A stretch of 56,553 nt of DNA from Vibrio crassostreae 9ZC13 (GCF_000272045.2 NZ_AJYZ02000040.1:284580-341132); one strand, 5' to 3'; shown: positions 17,083-27,909, numbered from the stretch's first letter. Numbers and translations: made by a program. The notes: generated by a model from the letters alone, not told the origin.

Positions 17083-17911
17083 TTTGTTTTCAAAAGGATG
17101 GGTTCATAAAGACTTTAATATTCAGTTTATAAGTGAATATACCGATAAAAAAGACCTCATCGTGGGTAATAAGAACGCATCCTATTTTAATAATATCCCA
17201 AGCAGAGAATCGTTAGAAATTGATGGCAATGTTGATTATTTCAAATTAATCAAATATATAGTTTCCAGTGATGAGGTGACATTTTTAGTGTTACTTAATA
17301 AGTACTTTATTCTTGTGTTATTTTGTATGCTATTAGGTAAGAAAACTAGTTATGTTGTACATAAATATAATTTAAGTACAAGAAAGAGAAGAAAGTTCAC
17401 TAATGGTCTATATACTATGTTTGAAAAATTTGGTCTTTCTTCGCTGAGTTTTGAAGAAGCTGATAAATGTTTTTCAAATAATTCAGTTATTAATTTAGAT
17501 ATGTGGAAAGAAACTAAGAAAAGTAAGGTCAAGGATTTTGGCGCAATTAGAAATATAGCTTTTATAGGTAAGCCTGTTGCTGGGAAAAATTTTGACTTAC
17601 TGATCGAATTAAAGGCTAGATATGGGTTCAATATTTATATTTACTGTGATCAAGATATTGATGAGCCCAATTGTATTATAAGACCGTTTCAAGAAAATAT
17701 TGAAGATTGCGATGTTATTTGGGGTTATTACGATCCTGGATTTTATAAAGGGATTCAAAGTGGTTTGTGTTATCCCTCTTTAACGAGTGGATTAAAAGTG
17801 ATAACAAATGAATGTTTAGGTTTTATATATTTTGCATCTATTTATTCTGAAAATATAATTAACTGTCGTTCTATTTGTGAACTAAACAGTATTCTAGGAA
17901 ATGAAGAATGA
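17066..17911 (+). CDS. Putative glycosyltransferase, unassigned family
   Basis: The product is 281 residues. A hydrophobic patch (about residues 75-95, FLVLLNKYFILVLFCMLLG) may sit against the membrane. Residues about 160-200 read NIAFIGKPVAGKNFDLLIEL, similar to the linker into the second Rossmann domain of GT-B transferases; the C-terminal region (WGYYDPGFYKGIQSGLCYPS) would be the donor site. No clear catalytic motif is present, so the call rests on context and a weak fold resemblance. It overlaps wzx by 17 bases and the next gene by four (ATGA). It may instead be a modifying enzyme for the polysaccharide. Confidence 0.45.
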   Translation: MKLVIDLFSKGWVHKDFNIQFISEYTDKKDLIVGNKNASYFNNIPSRESLEIDGNVDYFKLIKYIVSSDEVTFLVLLNKYFILVLFCMLLGKKTSYVVHKYNLSTRKRRKFTNGLYTMFEKFGLSSLSFEEADKCFSNNSVINLDMWKETKKSKVKDFGAIRNIAFIGKPVAGKNFDLLIELKARYGFNIYIYCDQDIDEPNCIIRPFQENIEDCDVIWGYYDPGFYKGIQSGLCYPSLTSGLKVITNECLGFIYFASIYSENIINCRSICELNSILGNEE

Positions 17912-19080
17912 AAATTTTAGTTGTTACTACATCTTTTGGAGAGTATGCGGATTCTCACACGGTAAGATTGTCTAACTTATTTTCCCAAATGCAAAAAAAA
18001 TACTCTGTAACGTATTGTTATCCCGGAAGCCATAAGGACTTAGATGGTAACTTAGCTATAGAGCCTGGTTTTCTCTTGAAATTATCTTCATTTCTAAAAA
18101 GGAAAACAAAATACTCCTATAGGTTATATGCAAATTTGACGAAGAATCTTTTGTTTCCTGATAGATTTTCAGGTTTTTCTAAAAGATTAGAACTTTATTT
18201 TAAAGGTGACTTTGATTTTGATGTGATAATTAGTGCTTCTGGGAGTATAGAGTCACACATTGCCGCTTATAATTTGGCAAAAAAATTTGACATAGAATTA
18301 ATCATGGATTACGGAGATCCTATATATAGCTTGGTTGGCGATGATATTAAGAGTAGAATCAAGGCTATTGAAGCGGAAATAATTAAATATGCATCTAAAG
18401 TTATATTTACGACCAAATCAACTAAAGAGCAATATGATTCTGTTTTTTTCTGTGGGCCTAAGTCTTCAGTGATTAGTTATGGGTATGACAAAAGTAAGAT
18501 TGAGTTGAGTGGTAATTTGACAAATATACCATTCGAAAAGGTGGACTATATATCACACATAGGCACTGCATTCAGTAATGATAGAAACTTAATTCCTCTA
18601 ATTGAAGCTATCAAACTAACCCAGGAAAATAATAATACTGGATTTATCTTGGCAGGTAGAAGGTCTCTAGCTTTTTCAGAAATGGCGAACAAAGTTAATT
18701 TGAAGAATTTTATCGATTATGACCTGGTCGATTATTTGTTAGCTTTAGAGATACAGAAGAAATCAAAAATAAACGTTATTGTTGGTAATAAAGATGGACG
18801 GCAAGTACCGGGTAAAATATTCGCATTGGCTGCTATAAGTGAACGAATATTATATATTAGTCAGTGCTCAAGAGAGATGGATGAATCTCTTGATATCCTC
18901 GAATCTCACAAAAATATGATGACATGCGATAATAACACTAAAAGTATTTTCGATGCTTTTGAGTTGTTAATAAATTCAGAAGTTAAATCAGAAGGTATTA
19001 GTGAATTTTCCAATTATGAAAGTTATTTACTTGGTAGGCAGCTGGAGGAGTTGATTAATGATTGTAAAGAAAGTCGTTGA
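17908..19080 (+). CDS. Glycosyltransferase, GT4-like
   Basis: The product is 390 residues. The N-terminus (MKILVVTTSFGEYADSHTVR) and the mid-protein IELIMDYGDPIYSLVGDD fit a GT-B acceptor domain. The second domain shows YISHIGTAFSNDRNLIPLIE and GFILAGRRS, then GRQVPGKIFALAAISERILY, which is the GT4 donor-binding stretch with P-x-K-I-F. The usual EX7E glutamates are not clear. It overlaps its neighbours at both ends (ATGA with the previous gene, 23 bases with the next), so the genes are translationally coupled. Confidence 0.75.
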   Translation: MKILVVTTSFGEYADSHTVRLSNLFSQMQKKYSVTYCYPGSHKDLDGNLAIEPGFLLKLSSFLKRKTKYSYRLYANLTKNLLFPDRFSGFSKRLELYFKGDFDFDVIISASGSIESHIAAYNLAKKFDIELIMDYGDPIYSLVGDDIKSRIKAIEAEIIKYASKVIFTTKSTKEQYDSVFFCGPKSSVISYGYDKSKIELSGNLTNIPFEKVDYISHIGTAFSNDRNLIPLIEAIKLTQENNNTGFILAGRRSLAFSEMANKVNLKNFIDYDLVDYLLALEIQKKSKINVIVGNKDGRQVPGKIFALAAISERILYISQCSREMDESLDILESHKNMMTCDNNTKSIFDAFELLINSEVKSEGISEFSNYESYLLGRQLEELINDCKESR

Positions 19081-19624
19081 GTTGAATGAAAGTGAATTAA
19101 GAGCAGTTGCTAGTGTTCATAAGAGAAATTACCCTTCTGGTCATTTAACTGAAAGGTTCGATACTGAGTTATTATTTGATTATTACAAAATAATTTCAGA
19201 ACTGGCAGATTCTATTGTTCTAGCAAAAGATGGCGATACTATTGTGGGTTTTGCTTTTCTCGGAAATTCATTTTCTGGTGTTATGAGTAAATTGATATTA
19301 GAAAATAAAATTAAAGTGATAAAGTTTTCTTTTTTAAACGCTGTAGATGTATTGAAATTTATTTTTTCAAGAGTTAGAAGTCGTTCTCATGGCTTCAAAT
19401 CAGCTTCCGACGTTAGATTGCTTTCTATCGTATCAGATAGGAGTTCAGGAAAAAAGGGAGTGGGGTATAAGCTTATTTCCTATATTTGTAACAATCTATA
19501 TCAATCTAAAATAGTTGGATTATCAGTAAAGATTGAAAATATTAACGCAATTAACTTTTATATCAATAATGGCTTCATCGTTGAAGGGAGTATTGATGGT
19601 AAAATGTTCATGGTTGAAAAATGA
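19058..19624 (+). CDS. GNAT-family N-acetyltransferase
   Basis: The product is 188 residues with GNAT-like layout: an N-terminal strand-helix (VVELNESELRAVASVHKRNYP), a central SIVLAKDGDTIVGFAFLG strand pair, the acetyl-CoA site near LSIVSDRSSGKKGVGYKLIS (the RSSGKKGVG part replacing the common Q/RxxGxG/A), and the end NINAINFYINNGFIVEG, typical of motif B. A ribosome site GGAGG lies 9 bases upstream, inside the previous gene. The likely job is acetylation of an amino sugar, perhaps the 4-amino group made by the aminotransferase gene downstream; this is inferred from context. Confidence 0.8.
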   Translation: MIVKKVVELNESELRAVASVHKRNYPSGHLTERFDTELLFDYYKIISELADSIVLAKDGDTIVGFAFLGNSFSGVMSKLILENKIKVIKFSFLNAVDVLKFIFSRVRSRSHGFKSASDVRLLSIVSDRSSGKKGVGYKLISYICNNLYQSKIVGLSVKIENINAINFYINNGFIVEGSIDGKMFMVEK

Positions 19625-20838
19625 TATTCTTATTTGGTTTCCTATTTATTTCAATCTTAGCTTATAGGGTTTACAGGGACTGGAATGACTCATTGCTCAT
19701 TACTCCGGTTAGTGGGTTGGCATTAGTTTCTTTTTTGCTATTGATGTTACCCCCTATGCTAAATTCTGACATTGTTATATCACCTATTTCAGTGGTTGGT
19801 TTAGTTACGGTTTCTTTTTTCTGCCTTTATATACCTTCTTCTTTTAAGCGACGATTTCGATTAATACACTTGAAAAATATAAAGATAATTGAGTTTGTTT
19901 TCTTTTTACTTTTTGTTGTACATGTGTTTATTACATTTAAGTGGTCCTTTGATATAATTAAAGTGCATGGCTTTTTGGGGGCGTTTTTTAGAAATCGTTT
20001 AGATGATTATTTGAATTCTAATATCGGTTCAGGTGCAGTCCTTGGAACGTTGCATTTGTTAACTCAGTTCGTTTTCTATTTTTATGTGGGACAGTTACTG
20101 TCCGTTAAAAATAATAAGATAAAAAAAATTGGACTTGCTGTTGTTATTCTTTACGTTTTTTGTGTAGCAGTTTATGCGAATACAAGACTTTCAGTGGTAA
20201 TTCCTGTTGTAGTGTTTTTGTCATTCTATTGTTATAGTAAAGGGCTAAAATTTAAGCGGATTGCTTTTATCTCGCTAATATTTTTTACAGTTTTACCTAC
20301 TTATTTGGTTCTCGCTAATAATCTCAGGCATGGTATAGACGACGAGAAAGTGGATGTAAATGTTACTAAGATAATTGCAGAACAGCTAGACTATAATAAA
20401 TATATAAACGAGCTTTATTTGTTTTATGATGATTACCAAAAGATGGAATATGGTTCTGGTTGGCTATTGGCCTCGTTTGGAAATGTGATTCCTAGGTTTA
20501 TATGGGAAGGGAAACCAGTTACGTCATTTTCCAATCGTTTAACAGTAGATATTACAGGGAAAGAACTGTCATTATGGAACCCTGTTCGGACATATACAAT
20601 TTTTGGTACCGGTTATACGCAGTTATACTTCTTAGGTGTGGTTCTAGAAACTATTTTCTACATTTTTTTATTCAGTAGACTTTTCTATTCATTTAAAAGT
20701 TTGAATGGAGGGGAGTTTTTTTCTTTTTATATAGCTTGTTTGTCTTTGATTTATTTTCGAGGAGAAACTCCATTTATTCAGATAATGTTAATATATTTAA
20801 CTTATTTATATGCAGGGTATAGTAAAAAAACTAGTTAA
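19621..20838 (+). CDS. wzy: Repeat-unit polymerase Wzy
   Basis: The product is 405 residues and almost wholly hydrophobic, with about ten membrane segments and one large soluble loop in the C-terminal half (about residues 235-330). In that loop the segment FGNVIPRFIWEGKP with basic residues resembles the oligosaccharide-repeat polymerase family. This enzyme joins undecaprenyl-linked units in the periplasm. It overlaps the previous gene by four bases (ATGA). It is one of the most AT-rich genes in the window. The other possibility, a ligase, is less likely since that gene usually sits in the lipid A-core locus. Confidence 0.82.
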   Translation: MIFLFGFLFISILAYRVYRDWNDSLLITPVSGLALVSFLLLMLPPMLNSDIVISPISVVGLVTVSFFCLYIPSSFKRRFRLIHLKNIKIIEFVFFLLFVVHVFITFKWSFDIIKVHGFLGAFFRNRLDDYLNSNIGSGAVLGTLHLLTQFVFYFYVGQLLSVKNNKIKKIGLAVVILYVFCVAVYANTRLSVVIPVVVFLSFYCYSKGLKFKRIAFISLIFFTVLPTYLVLANNLRHGIDDEKVDVNVTKIIAEQLDYNKYINELYLFYDDYQKMEYGSGWLLASFGNVIPRFIWEGKPVTSFSNRLTVDITGKELSLWNPVRTYTIFGTGYTQLYFLGVVLETIFYIFLFSRLFYSFKSLNGGEFFSFYIACLSLIYFRGETPFIQIMLIYLTYLYAGYSKKTS

Positions 20839-20881
20839 TCTGTATTACTTATTCTAAATAATATTATATATGTAAGGTGTT

Positions 20882-22045
20882 ATGATGAACGATTTTCTTC
20901 CATTTGCTTTACCAGAAATTGGTGATGAAGAAATTGATGAAGTGGTTGATTCTTTGCGAAGCGGTTGGGTAACTACTGGTCCTAAAGCTAAGCGCTTCGA
21001 ACAAGATTTTATTAGATTTCTTGGTGATAGTAGCTTAAATGCGATTGCAGTTAACTCTGCAACATCTGGATTACATTTGGCTCTTGAAGCCGTAGGAGTT
21101 GGGCCTGGTGATGAAGTAGTCGTACCTACTTACACATTTACAGCAACCGCGGAGATAGTTCGATATTTGGGTGCAACACCTATAATGGTTGATGTAGACG
21201 TAAATACGTTTAATATGACAGCGACCGCTTTTGAGTCCGTAATTACTAGCGCAACTAAGGCTGTAATCCCAGTTCATTTCGCAGGCTTGTCTTGCGATAT
21301 GGATGATATTATTCGCATAGCACAAGAATATAATATTTTTGTCATAGAAGATGCAGCGCATGCCTTGCCGGCTACTTACAACAAAAAGGTTATTGGCTCA
21401 TTGGATAGTGATATCACGGTGTTTAGTTTTTATGCTAATAAGACGATGACTACCGGTGAAGGCGGTATGGTTGTAACAAGAAATGAAGATTTTGCTAGTC
21501 GCTGTAGGGTTATGCGCTTGCATGGGATTAGTCGTGATGCTTTTGACAGATACGTATCCACCAAGCCCTCTTGGTCGTATGAAGTTGTCGCTCCTGGGTA
21601 TAAATATAATATGCCAGATATTTCAGCTGCGATAGGAATACATCAGTTGGTCAAGCTACCAAGCTTCCAACAAAAACGAGAAGAAATGGCTAATTATTAC
21701 TTCGAAAAGTTAAAAGATTTACCTATTACCCTTCCTTCTAAACCAAAGAAGGGGGATATGCATGCTTGGCACCTTTTCCCAATTAAGATTAATGATAGTG
21801 CCTCTATTACTCGAAATAGATTTATTGAGTTGATGGCTGATTTAGGTATTGGTTGCTCTGTGCATTTTATTCCGCTGCATCTTCATCCTTATTGGAGAGA
21901 CACTTATGATCTTAAGCCTGAAATGTTCCCAGTTGCCCAAAAAAACTTTGAACAAGAAGTTTCTCTACCTCTTTATACAAAGATGACTGATAGTGATTTG
22001 AAACGTGTTGTAGACGCTGTAAGAAAGGTATTGTTAGATGAGTAA
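20882..22045 (+). CDS. DegT/DnrJ/EryC1/StrS-family sugar aminotransferase
   Basis: The product is 387 residues, family size. The start [20 protein letters not shown] followed by [13 protein letters not shown] is the standard opening. The PLP lysine is about residue 186 in [16 protein letters not shown], preceded by the PLP-contacting [10 protein letters not shown]. This PLP enzyme transfers an amino group from glutamate to a 4-keto nucleotide sugar. The WbpM-type dehydratase at the operon end could provide that keto sugar, making a UDP-4-amino-4,6-dideoxy-HexNAc (PglE/WbpE-like role). Ribosome site GTAAGGTG lies before the double ATG. It overlaps the next gene by eight bases. Confidence 0.9.
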   Translation: MMNDFLPFALPEIGDEEIDEVVDSLRSGWVTTGPKAKRFEQDFIRFLGDSSLNAIAVNSATSGLHLALEAVGVGPGDEVVVPTYTFTATAEIVRYLGATPIMVDVDVNTFNMTATAFESVITSATKAVIPVHFAGLSCDMDDIIRIAQEYNIFVIEDAAHALPATYNKKVIGSLDSDITVFSFYANKTMTTGEGGMVVTRNEDFASRCRVMRLHGISRDAFDRYVSTKPSWSYEVVAPGYKYNMPDISAAIGIHQLVKLPSFQQKREEMANYYFEKLKDLPITLPSKPKKGDMHAWHLFPIKINDSASITRNRFIELMADLGIGCSVHFIPLHLHPYWRDTYDLKPEMFPVAQKNFEQEVSLPLYTKMTDSDLKRVVDAVRKVLLDE

Positions 22046-22637
22046 ACGTTTATTTGACATTTTTTTTTCCGCAATCGGTTTAATACTTTTGCTTCCATTA
22101 TTTATATTTGTTTCTATATGGATAAAAATAGATTCTAGAGGTCCTATTTTCTTTCGCCAGACAAGAGTAGGTCTTTTTGGCGAGGACTTTTCTATTCATA
22201 AATTTCGCACAATGAGTGTCGATGCTGAACGCTCAGGCCGTTTAACTATAGGTAGAGACAATAGAATCACCAGTTCTGGACATTTCCTTCGTAAATCTAA
22301 AGTAGATGAACTACCCCAACTAATGGATGTATTCATAGGGAAAATGAGCTTGGTTGGACCAAGACCTGAAGTCCCTGAATTTATGGATCATTACCAGATA
22401 GAAATTAGAGATAAAATTTTGTCTGTTCGCCCAGGAATAACGGACGAAGCCTCGATTGAAATGGTCGATGAAAATGAAATTTTATCTAATTATAGTGATC
22501 CTAGAGCCGCTTATATAGAGCATATATTACCGGTCAAGCAGAAGTATTATTTAGATTACGTGGAAAATAATAATATTGTTCATGATGTTTTTTTGATAAT
22601 TAAAACAGTGGCCAAAATTTTTGGTAGAAATAGATAA
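22038..22637 (+). CDS. Undecaprenyl-phosphate sugar-1-phosphate transferase, PglC-like
   Basis: The product is 199 residues, the minimal monotopic phosphoglycosyl transferase. It starts with [20 protein letters not shown], a re-entrant membrane helix. Then come [11 protein letters not shown], the KFRTM motif, the catalytic Asp-Glu pair in KVDELPQL, and [12 protein letters not shown]. This enzyme starts the repeat unit by moving a sugar-phosphate from a UDP-sugar to undecaprenyl phosphate. Size is like PglC (UDP-diNAcBac) rather than the long WbaP/WcaJ type. With the aminotransferase and dehydratase in the same operon, a bacillosamine-like first sugar is plausible, but not proven. Confidence 0.9.
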   Translation: MSKRLFDIFFSAIGLILLLPLFIFVSIWIKIDSRGPIFFRQTRVGLFGEDFSIHKFRTMSVDAERSGRLTIGRDNRITSSGHFLRKSKVDELPQLMDVFIGKMSLVGPRPEVPEFMDHYQIEIRDKILSVRPGITDEASIEMVDENEILSNYSDPRAAYIEHILPVKQKYYLDYVENNNIVHDVFLIIKTVAKIFGRNR

Positions 22638-22701
22638 ATTCTAATCTTTTATTATAAGTTTGTAGTAAGTATTTTTGGTTTATATTTTAATGGAGTTATG
22701 T

Positions 22702-24138
22702 GTGATTTTTCCAGTTATAATGGCCGGAGGTTCTGGTAGCCGTCTTTGGCCTTTATCTCGTGAGCTATATCCAAAGCAGTTTTTAAAAATTGCAGGTAAC
22801 GAGTCAATGCTGCAACAAACCTTTGCTCGCTTGCAAGGTCTTGATCATCAGCCACCATTATTGATTTGTAACGAAGAACATCGCTTCATTGCAGCAGAGC
22901 AGACACGCTTGGGGGGCTTTGAACATTCTGGCATTATCTTAGAACCAGTGGGTCGTAATACTGCACCAGCTATCGCGCTCGCAGCCCTTCAGGCTTTAAA
23001 GCAAGTAGCAGATTCAGATGCTGATCCTATATTGTTGGTGCTTGCCGCTGATCACTTGATTGAAAACCAAGTGGCATTTCAGTTTTCTGTGAATCAGGCC
23101 TTATCTTATGCAGAAGCAGACCAGTTAGTCACTTTTGGTATTGTGCCTACTTCAGCAGAAACGGGGTATGGTTATATTAAACGAGGAGTTTTACAGAGCA
23201 ACACAGCCTATAAAGTTGATAGCTTTGTAGAAAAACCGAGTTTAAACACAGCTCAAGCTTATTTAGATTCGGGTGAATATTACTGGAATAGCGGTATGTT
23301 TATGTTTAAAGCTTCTCAATATATTGAAGAATTGAGAGCGAATAATCCAGCCATACTAGAAGCTTGTGAAAAAGCTATGAGTGCAACCCAAGCCGATTTA
23401 GACTTTGTACGTGTAGATAAAGAAGCTTTTGAAGTTTGTCCATCTGATTCTATTGACTACGCTGTCATGGAGCCTGTTTGTTCAGTTAATGGTTCAGGTA
23501 ACCTTGTTGTTGTTCCAATGGATGCAGGTTGGAGTGATGTGGGCTCTTGGTCTGCATTATGGGACGTATCTGAAAAAGATTGTGACAACAATGCACATAA
23601 GGGCGATGTGATTGCAGTTAAATCGACAAATAACTACGTATATTCCGAAAATAAGCTGATAGCTACTGTAGGGGTAGATAATCTAGTCATTGTTGAAACT
23701 AAAGACGCTATTCTGGTTGCAGACAAATCACAAGTGCAGAATGTTAAAGCTATTGTGCAGCGATTAAAAGACACAGGTCGTTCTGAATATAAGATCCATC
23801 GTGAAGTTTATCGCCCTTGGGGTAAGTATGACTCGATTGATTTTGGTGCGCGTGACCAAGTGAAACGTATCACAGTAAACCCGGGTCAAAAGCTTTCGAT
23901 TCAAAAACATTTTCATCGGAGTGAGCATTGGATTGTCGTTGCCGGTACAGCAAGTGTAACCAATGGCGATAACGTAATTTTAGTAACTGAAGACCAATCG
24001 ACTTATATTCCTTTAGGTACGATTCATGCCCTCGAGAACCCTGGGAAAATACCATTGGAAATGATTGAGGTTCAAACTGGTTCATATCTTGGTGAAGATG
24101 ATATTGTTCGCTTTGAGGATAGATATGGTCGCGCCTAG
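22702..24138 (+). CDS. manC: Mannose-1-phosphate guanylyltransferase / mannose-6-phosphate isomerase
   Basis: The GTG at 22702 has GGAG at a 6-base spacing and gives 478 residues with the family start [18 protein letters not shown]; the frame extends 9 codons upstream (an ATG at 22690) but that start lacks a ribosome site. The N-terminal domain holds the pyrophosphorylase signature [20 protein letters not shown]. The C-terminal cupin (about from residue 375, with PWGKYDSI and [16 protein letters not shown]) is the isomerase part. Together they make GDP-mannose. Base composition returns to Vibrio-like here. An IS element follows 39 bp after the stop, separating it from its natural partner manB. 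Confidence 0.92.
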   Translation: MIFPVIMAGGSGSRLWPLSRELYPKQFLKIAGNESMLQQTFARLQGLDHQPPLLICNEEHRFIAAEQTRLGGFEHSGIILEPVGRNTAPAIALAALQALKQVADSDADPILLVLAADHLIENQVAFQFSVNQALSYAEADQLVTFGIVPTSAETGYGYIKRGVLQSNTAYKVDSFVEKPSLNTAQAYLDSGEYYWNSGMFMFKASQYIEELRANNPAILEACEKAMSATQADLDFVRVDKEAFEVCPSDSIDYAVMEPVCSVNGSGNLVVVPMDAGWSDVGSWSALWDVSEKDCDNNAHKGDVIAVKSTNNYVYSENKLIATVGVDNLVIVETKDAILVADKSQVQNVKAIVQRLKDTGRSEYKIHREVYRPWGKYDSIDFGARDQVKRITVNPGQKLSIQKHFHRSEHWIVVAGTASVTNGDNVILVTEDQSTYIPLGTIHALENPGKIPLEMIEVQTGSYLGEDDIVRFEDRYGRA

Positions 24139-24177
24139 GAGTGCGAATGACATTTTCCTTAAATTAAGCTGTCTCTA

Positions 24178-25060
24178 GGGCGTGTTGATCTTTCGTGAGT
24201 GTTTTTTGAACAGCATGGTAAAGAGTTATAATTTGCTTCGCCAAAAGTAAAACCATAACCAATACCATGCCAAGAACAATGCTAACTGATATTCGCTGGG
24301 AACTGCTACTCCAAGTTATGAAAAGTACAGGTCGTATTTACGATAAAACTGAACATCGAATGACATTTGAAGGAATACTTTATCGAATGAGAACAGGTAT
24401 TCCTTGGCGAGATCTACCCTCTGAGTTCGGAGAGTGGAGTACCGTTTACAGACGATTTAATCTTTGGTCAAAGAAAGGGATTTTAGATAATCTTTTCAAA
24501 AGTTTATCTAACATGGCTGATTTTGAATGGGTATTTCTTGATGGCTCTATAGTTAGAGCACATCAGCATAGTACAGGTGCAGCTACTGAAAGTTCAGAGC
24601 AAATAGGAAAAAGTCGCGGGGGCAACTCAACCAAAATTCACTTAGCCGTAGATAGTGGTGGCCTGCCGATTTGCTTTGATTTATCAGAGGGACAACGCCA
24701 CGATATAGTGCATGCCGAAAGCTTAGTTGAGCAACTCGATGAAGTTAATACCATCGTTTGTGATAAAGGATATGACAGCGAACCTTTCCGTACTTTTGTT
24801 AAGGAACGTGGCGGAGAAACGGTAATTGCTAAACGCAATTACGGACAAGATATAGACAAAGACAGTATGGATTGGTGTTTATACAAGTATCGTCACTTGG
24901 TCGAAAATGCCTTTGGGAGAATTAAGCATTATCGAGCTATTTCAAGTAGATATGACAAGCTAGAAAGGAATTATGCCAGCATGTTATCGCTGGCATTCAT
25001 GTTAATGTGGCTACCGATGTATTGTTGAACGCGAAATGTACAGCAAAGATCAACACGCCC
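24178..25060 (+). mobile_element. IS5-family insertion sequence (about 883 bp)
   Basis: Perfect 16-bp terminal inverted repeats, GGGCGTGTTGATCTTT on the left and AAAGATCAACACGCCC on the right, enclose one transposase gene. Both ends are flanked by TA, so a TA target duplication is likely (alternatively the TA belongs to the repeat). Length, ends and transposase fit the IS5 family, perhaps the IS427 group. It lies between manC and manB, which normally are adjacent. Confidence 0.9.
24267..25028 (+). CDS. IS5-family transposase
   Basis: The product is 253 residues in one uninterrupted frame, although relatives often need a frameshift. The N-terminal domain (about residues 7-75) carries the IS5-type signature FEGILYRMRTGIPWRDLP. 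The DDE triad is Asp92 (FLDGSIVRAH), Asp166 (VCDKGYDSEPFR) and Glu213 in YRHLVENAFGRIKHYR, which matches the Y-R-E-K box. All key residues are present, so the element may be active. It reads in the same direction as the polysaccharide operon. Confidence 0.93.
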   Translation: MPRTMLTDIRWELLLQVMKSTGRIYDKTEHRMTFEGILYRMRTGIPWRDLPSEFGEWSTVYRRFNLWSKKGILDNLFKSLSNMADFEWVFLDGSIVRAHQHSTGAATESSEQIGKSRGGNSTKIHLAVDSGGLPICFDLSEGQRHDIVHAESLVEQLDEVNTIVCDKGYDSEPFRTFVKERGGETVIAKRNYGQDIDKDSMDWCLYKYRHLVENAFGRIKHYRAISSRYDKLERNYASMLSLAFMLMWLPMYC

Positions 25061-25105
25061 TAATCACTTAATTTATTCAATACTCATCAGATATGTAGAG
25101 TTTAT

Positions 25106-26524
25106 ATGTTAATTAGTTCAACAGTTATTAAAGAATCTGGCATTCAGTTTGGTACCAGTGGTGCGCGTGGTTTAGTCGAACAATTTACGGCTGACGCCTG
25201 TGCAGCCTTTACCCATGCATTTATACAGTGCATGCAAGGGCAGTTTAATTTCAAAACAGTTGCGCTTGCCATTGATAATCGACCGAGTAGCCCTGCGATG
25301 GCACAAGCTTGTATAAAAGCTTTAAAGCTGTTAGGTCTTGAAGCCGTTTATTATGGCGTGGTACCAACACCAGCGCTGGCTTATGTGGCAATGCAAGACA
25401 ATATTCCATGCATTATGATTACTGGTAGCCATATTCCTTTCGATCGTAATGGTCTTAAGTTTTACCGACCTGACGGTGAAATTACTAAAGCTGATGAGCA
25501 AGCGATTTTAAACGCTGATGCGGCATTTACTGCAATCAGTGATTTGCCTGAACTGATCGTTAACCAACGTGCCGCAACGGACTATATTGCTCGTTACACG
25601 GAGTTATTCGATATTTCGTTACTTAGCGGCAAGCGTATTGGTATTTATGAGCATTCAAGTGCTGGCCGTGATTTATATGCACCGCTATTTACTAACTTTG
25701 GCGCTGAAGTTATTTCATTAGAGCGTAGTAATGAATTTGTTCCTATCGATACTGAAGCTGTAGCTGATGCAGATAAGCTAAAAGCATTAAATTGGTCCAA
25801 GCAATATCAACTAGATGCTATTTTCTCGACTGATGGCGACGGTGACCGCCCGCTAGTTGCCGACGAGAACGGTGTGTGGCTGCGTGGTGACATTCTTGGC
25901 CTGTTATGTTCAAGGGCGATGAACATTGAAGCACTTGCAATCCCCGTTAGTTGCAATACCGTGGTTGAGAGCTTAGATGTGTTTAATCATGTTGAGCGTA
26001 CAAAGATTGGTTCGCCTTATGTTATTGCCGAATTCACGTCACTGGCGAAGACGTACGCGTCTATTGCTGGTTTTGAGGCTAATGGTGGCTATTTACTGGG
26101 CAGTGATGTTCAAGTGAATGGAAAAACGCTTAAAGCACTGCCAACTCGTGATGCCGTTTTACCCGCTCTGATGCTGCTTGCTGCTGCAGGGAAAGGTGGT
26201 ATTTCTCCACTTGTTAATGCCTTACCTCAACGAGTGACTGACAGTGACCGTATTCAAAACTTTGCAACCGAAAAAAGCCTGCTAATTTTAGCTGATGGTC
26301 AGGCTAACCCAGAACTATTATTGGCTAAGCTAGGTTTTGACTCGGCAGTAATTAAAAATGTTGATGTTACTGATGGATTACGTTTAACGCTTGATAATGA
26401 TGACGTAATTCATCTTCGTCCTTCAGGTAATGCACCAGAGTTACGTTGTTATTCAGAATCTACGAGTATCGCTAGTGCCAAGAAGTATGTTGATAAGATC
26501 TTAGCGAAAATTCAATTAATCTAA
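25106..26524 (+). CDS. manB: Phosphomannomutase (phosphohexomutase family)
   Basis: The product is 472 residues. The four conserved sites are visible: the active Ser loop [12 protein letters not shown] (about residues 111-122), the metal site STDGDGDRP (about residue 247), the sugar site GFEANGGYL (about 324) and the phosphate site [10 protein letters not shown] (about 446). It starts [11 protein letters not shown]. The enzyme makes mannose-1-phosphate from mannose-6-phosphate, the step between the two ManC activities. The TGSHIP in place of the common TASHNP is a known variant of this subgroup. It is located directly after the IS element. Confidence 0.9.
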   Translation: MLISSTVIKESGIQFGTSGARGLVEQFTADACAAFTHAFIQCMQGQFNFKTVALAIDNRPSSPAMAQACIKALKLLGLEAVYYGVVPTPALAYVAMQDNIPCIMITGSHIPFDRNGLKFYRPDGEITKADEQAILNADAAFTAISDLPELIVNQRAATDYIARYTELFDISLLSGKRIGIYEHSSAGRDLYAPLFTNFGAEVISLERSNEFVPIDTEAVADADKLKALNWSKQYQLDAIFSTDGDGDRPLVADENGVWLRGDILGLLCSRAMNIEALAIPVSCNTVVESLDVFNHVERTKIGSPYVIAEFTSLAKTYASIAGFEANGGYLLGSDVQVNGKTLKALPTRDAVLPALMLLAAAGKGGISPLVNALPQRVTDSDRIQNFATEKSLLILADGQANPELLLAKLGFDSAVIKNVDVTDGLRLTLDNDDVIHLRPSGNAPELRCYSESTSIASAKKYVDKILAKIQLI

Positions 26525-26609
26525 ACTATATTAGCCAAGCCATTTCTTTTTCTATTTAGCTTGGCTATTAAGTTTTCATATACCAACGACATAGTATTTA
26601 GGGATTTAG

Positions 26610-27776
26610 ATGAAAATTGCTATTGCAGGTACGGGTTACGTAGGCCTGTCGAACGCGATGCTTCTTGCACAACATCATGAAGTTATTGCTGTAGATATTG
26701 TGGAAGAAAAAGTACAGTTACTTAATGATAAGAAGTCGCCAATTGTTGATACTGAAATTGAAGACTTCTTATCAAATAAGTCTTTAGGCTTCACAGCTAC
26801 ACTCGATAAAGAGGTGGCTTATTCTAATGCGCAATACGTTATCATAGCTACTCCAACGGATTACGATGTTGAAACCAACTACTTTAATACCTCTTCAGTT
26901 GAAGCGGTGATAAAAGATGTAATGGCGATTAATCCCAATGCGGTGATGGTGATCAAATCTACCGTGCCTGTCGGTTATACCGCACGTATTAAACAGGAAC
27001 TTGAATGTGAAAACCTGATGTTTTCACCTGAGTTCTTACGAGAAGGTAAAGCCTTGTACGACAACCTGCATCCATCTCGTATTGTCGTGGGTGAGCGCTC
27101 TGAGCGTGCACAAGTTTTTGCTAACTTGTTGTTAGAAGGCGCGGTTAAAAAAGACGTTGAAATCCTGTATACCGATTCAACAGAAGCCGAAGCCGTAAAG
27201 CTGTTCTCTAATACCTACTTGGCACTTCGCGTCGCTTACTTTAATGAGCTAGACACCTACGCCGAATCTCATGGGTTAGATACACGCCAAATTATCGATG
27301 GTGTAAGTTTAGACCCTCGTATTGGTTCACACTACAACAACCCTTCATTTGGTTACGGTGGTTACTGCTTACCAAAAGATACCAAGCAACTGCGTGCTAA
27401 CTACTCGGATGTACCAAACAATATTATTGGTGCGATTGTGGACTCGAATACCACACGTAAAGATTTTATTGCTGATTCGATTATTAAACGAAACCCACAA
27501 CGTGTAGGTATTTATCGCTTAGTGATGAAGTCTGGTTCTGATAACTTCCGAGCTTCAAGCATTCAAGGCATTATGAAACGCTTGAAAGCAAAAGGCATTG
27601 AAGTGGTGGTGTTTGAGCCAGAGCTGAAAGAAAAAGAGTTTTTCCGTTCATTAGTGCTAACGGATTTCGAGCAGTTTAAATCAAGCTGCGATGTAATTGT
27701 CTCAAACCGCATGGCCCAAGAGTTGGCGGGTGTGAAAGATAAAGTATATACACGCGATTTATTTGGTTCTGATTAA
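26610..27776 (+). CDS. ugd: UDP-glucose 6-dehydrogenase (nucleotide-sugar dehydrogenase)
   Basis: The product is 388 residues, typical of the short Ugd form. The N-terminus [18 protein letters not shown] binds NAD. Other motifs are [22 protein letters not shown], and [15 protein letters not shown] with the catalytic Cys near residue 253. The enzyme oxidises UDP-glucose to UDP-glucuronate in two NAD-dependent steps, so the polymer probably contains uronic acid or a sugar derived from it. Start chosen at the ATG preceding the Rossmann motif (ribosome site agggattt is weak). An 85-bp gap separates it from manB. Confidence 0.9.
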   Translation: MKIAIAGTGYVGLSNAMLLAQHHEVIAVDIVEEKVQLLNDKKSPIVDTEIEDFLSNKSLGFTATLDKEVAYSNAQYVIIATPTDYDVETNYFNTSSVEAVIKDVMAINPNAVMVIKSTVPVGYTARIKQELECENLMFSPEFLREGKALYDNLHPSRIVVGERSERAQVFANLLLEGAVKKDVEILYTDSTEAEAVKLFSNTYLALRVAYFNELDTYAESHGLDTRQIIDGVSLDPRIGSHYNNPSFGYGGYCLPKDTKQLRANYSDVPNNIIGAIVDSNTTRKDFIADSIIKRNPQRVGIYRLVMKSGSDNFRASSIQGIMKRLKAKGIEVVVFEPELKEKEFFRSLVLTDFEQFKSSCDVIVSNRMAQELAGVKDKVYTRDLFGSD

Positions 27777-27909
27777 GGACTAAATAACAAAGTGACTGGT
27801 AATGGAGGTGTTGTTTGCAAGTTCTCCTTGCGAATTTAAACCATGTTCTATACGCCCCACTCTTGCAGTCTCTGTGGTTTATTAAATACTAATAAATAAG
27901 AATAACTTT

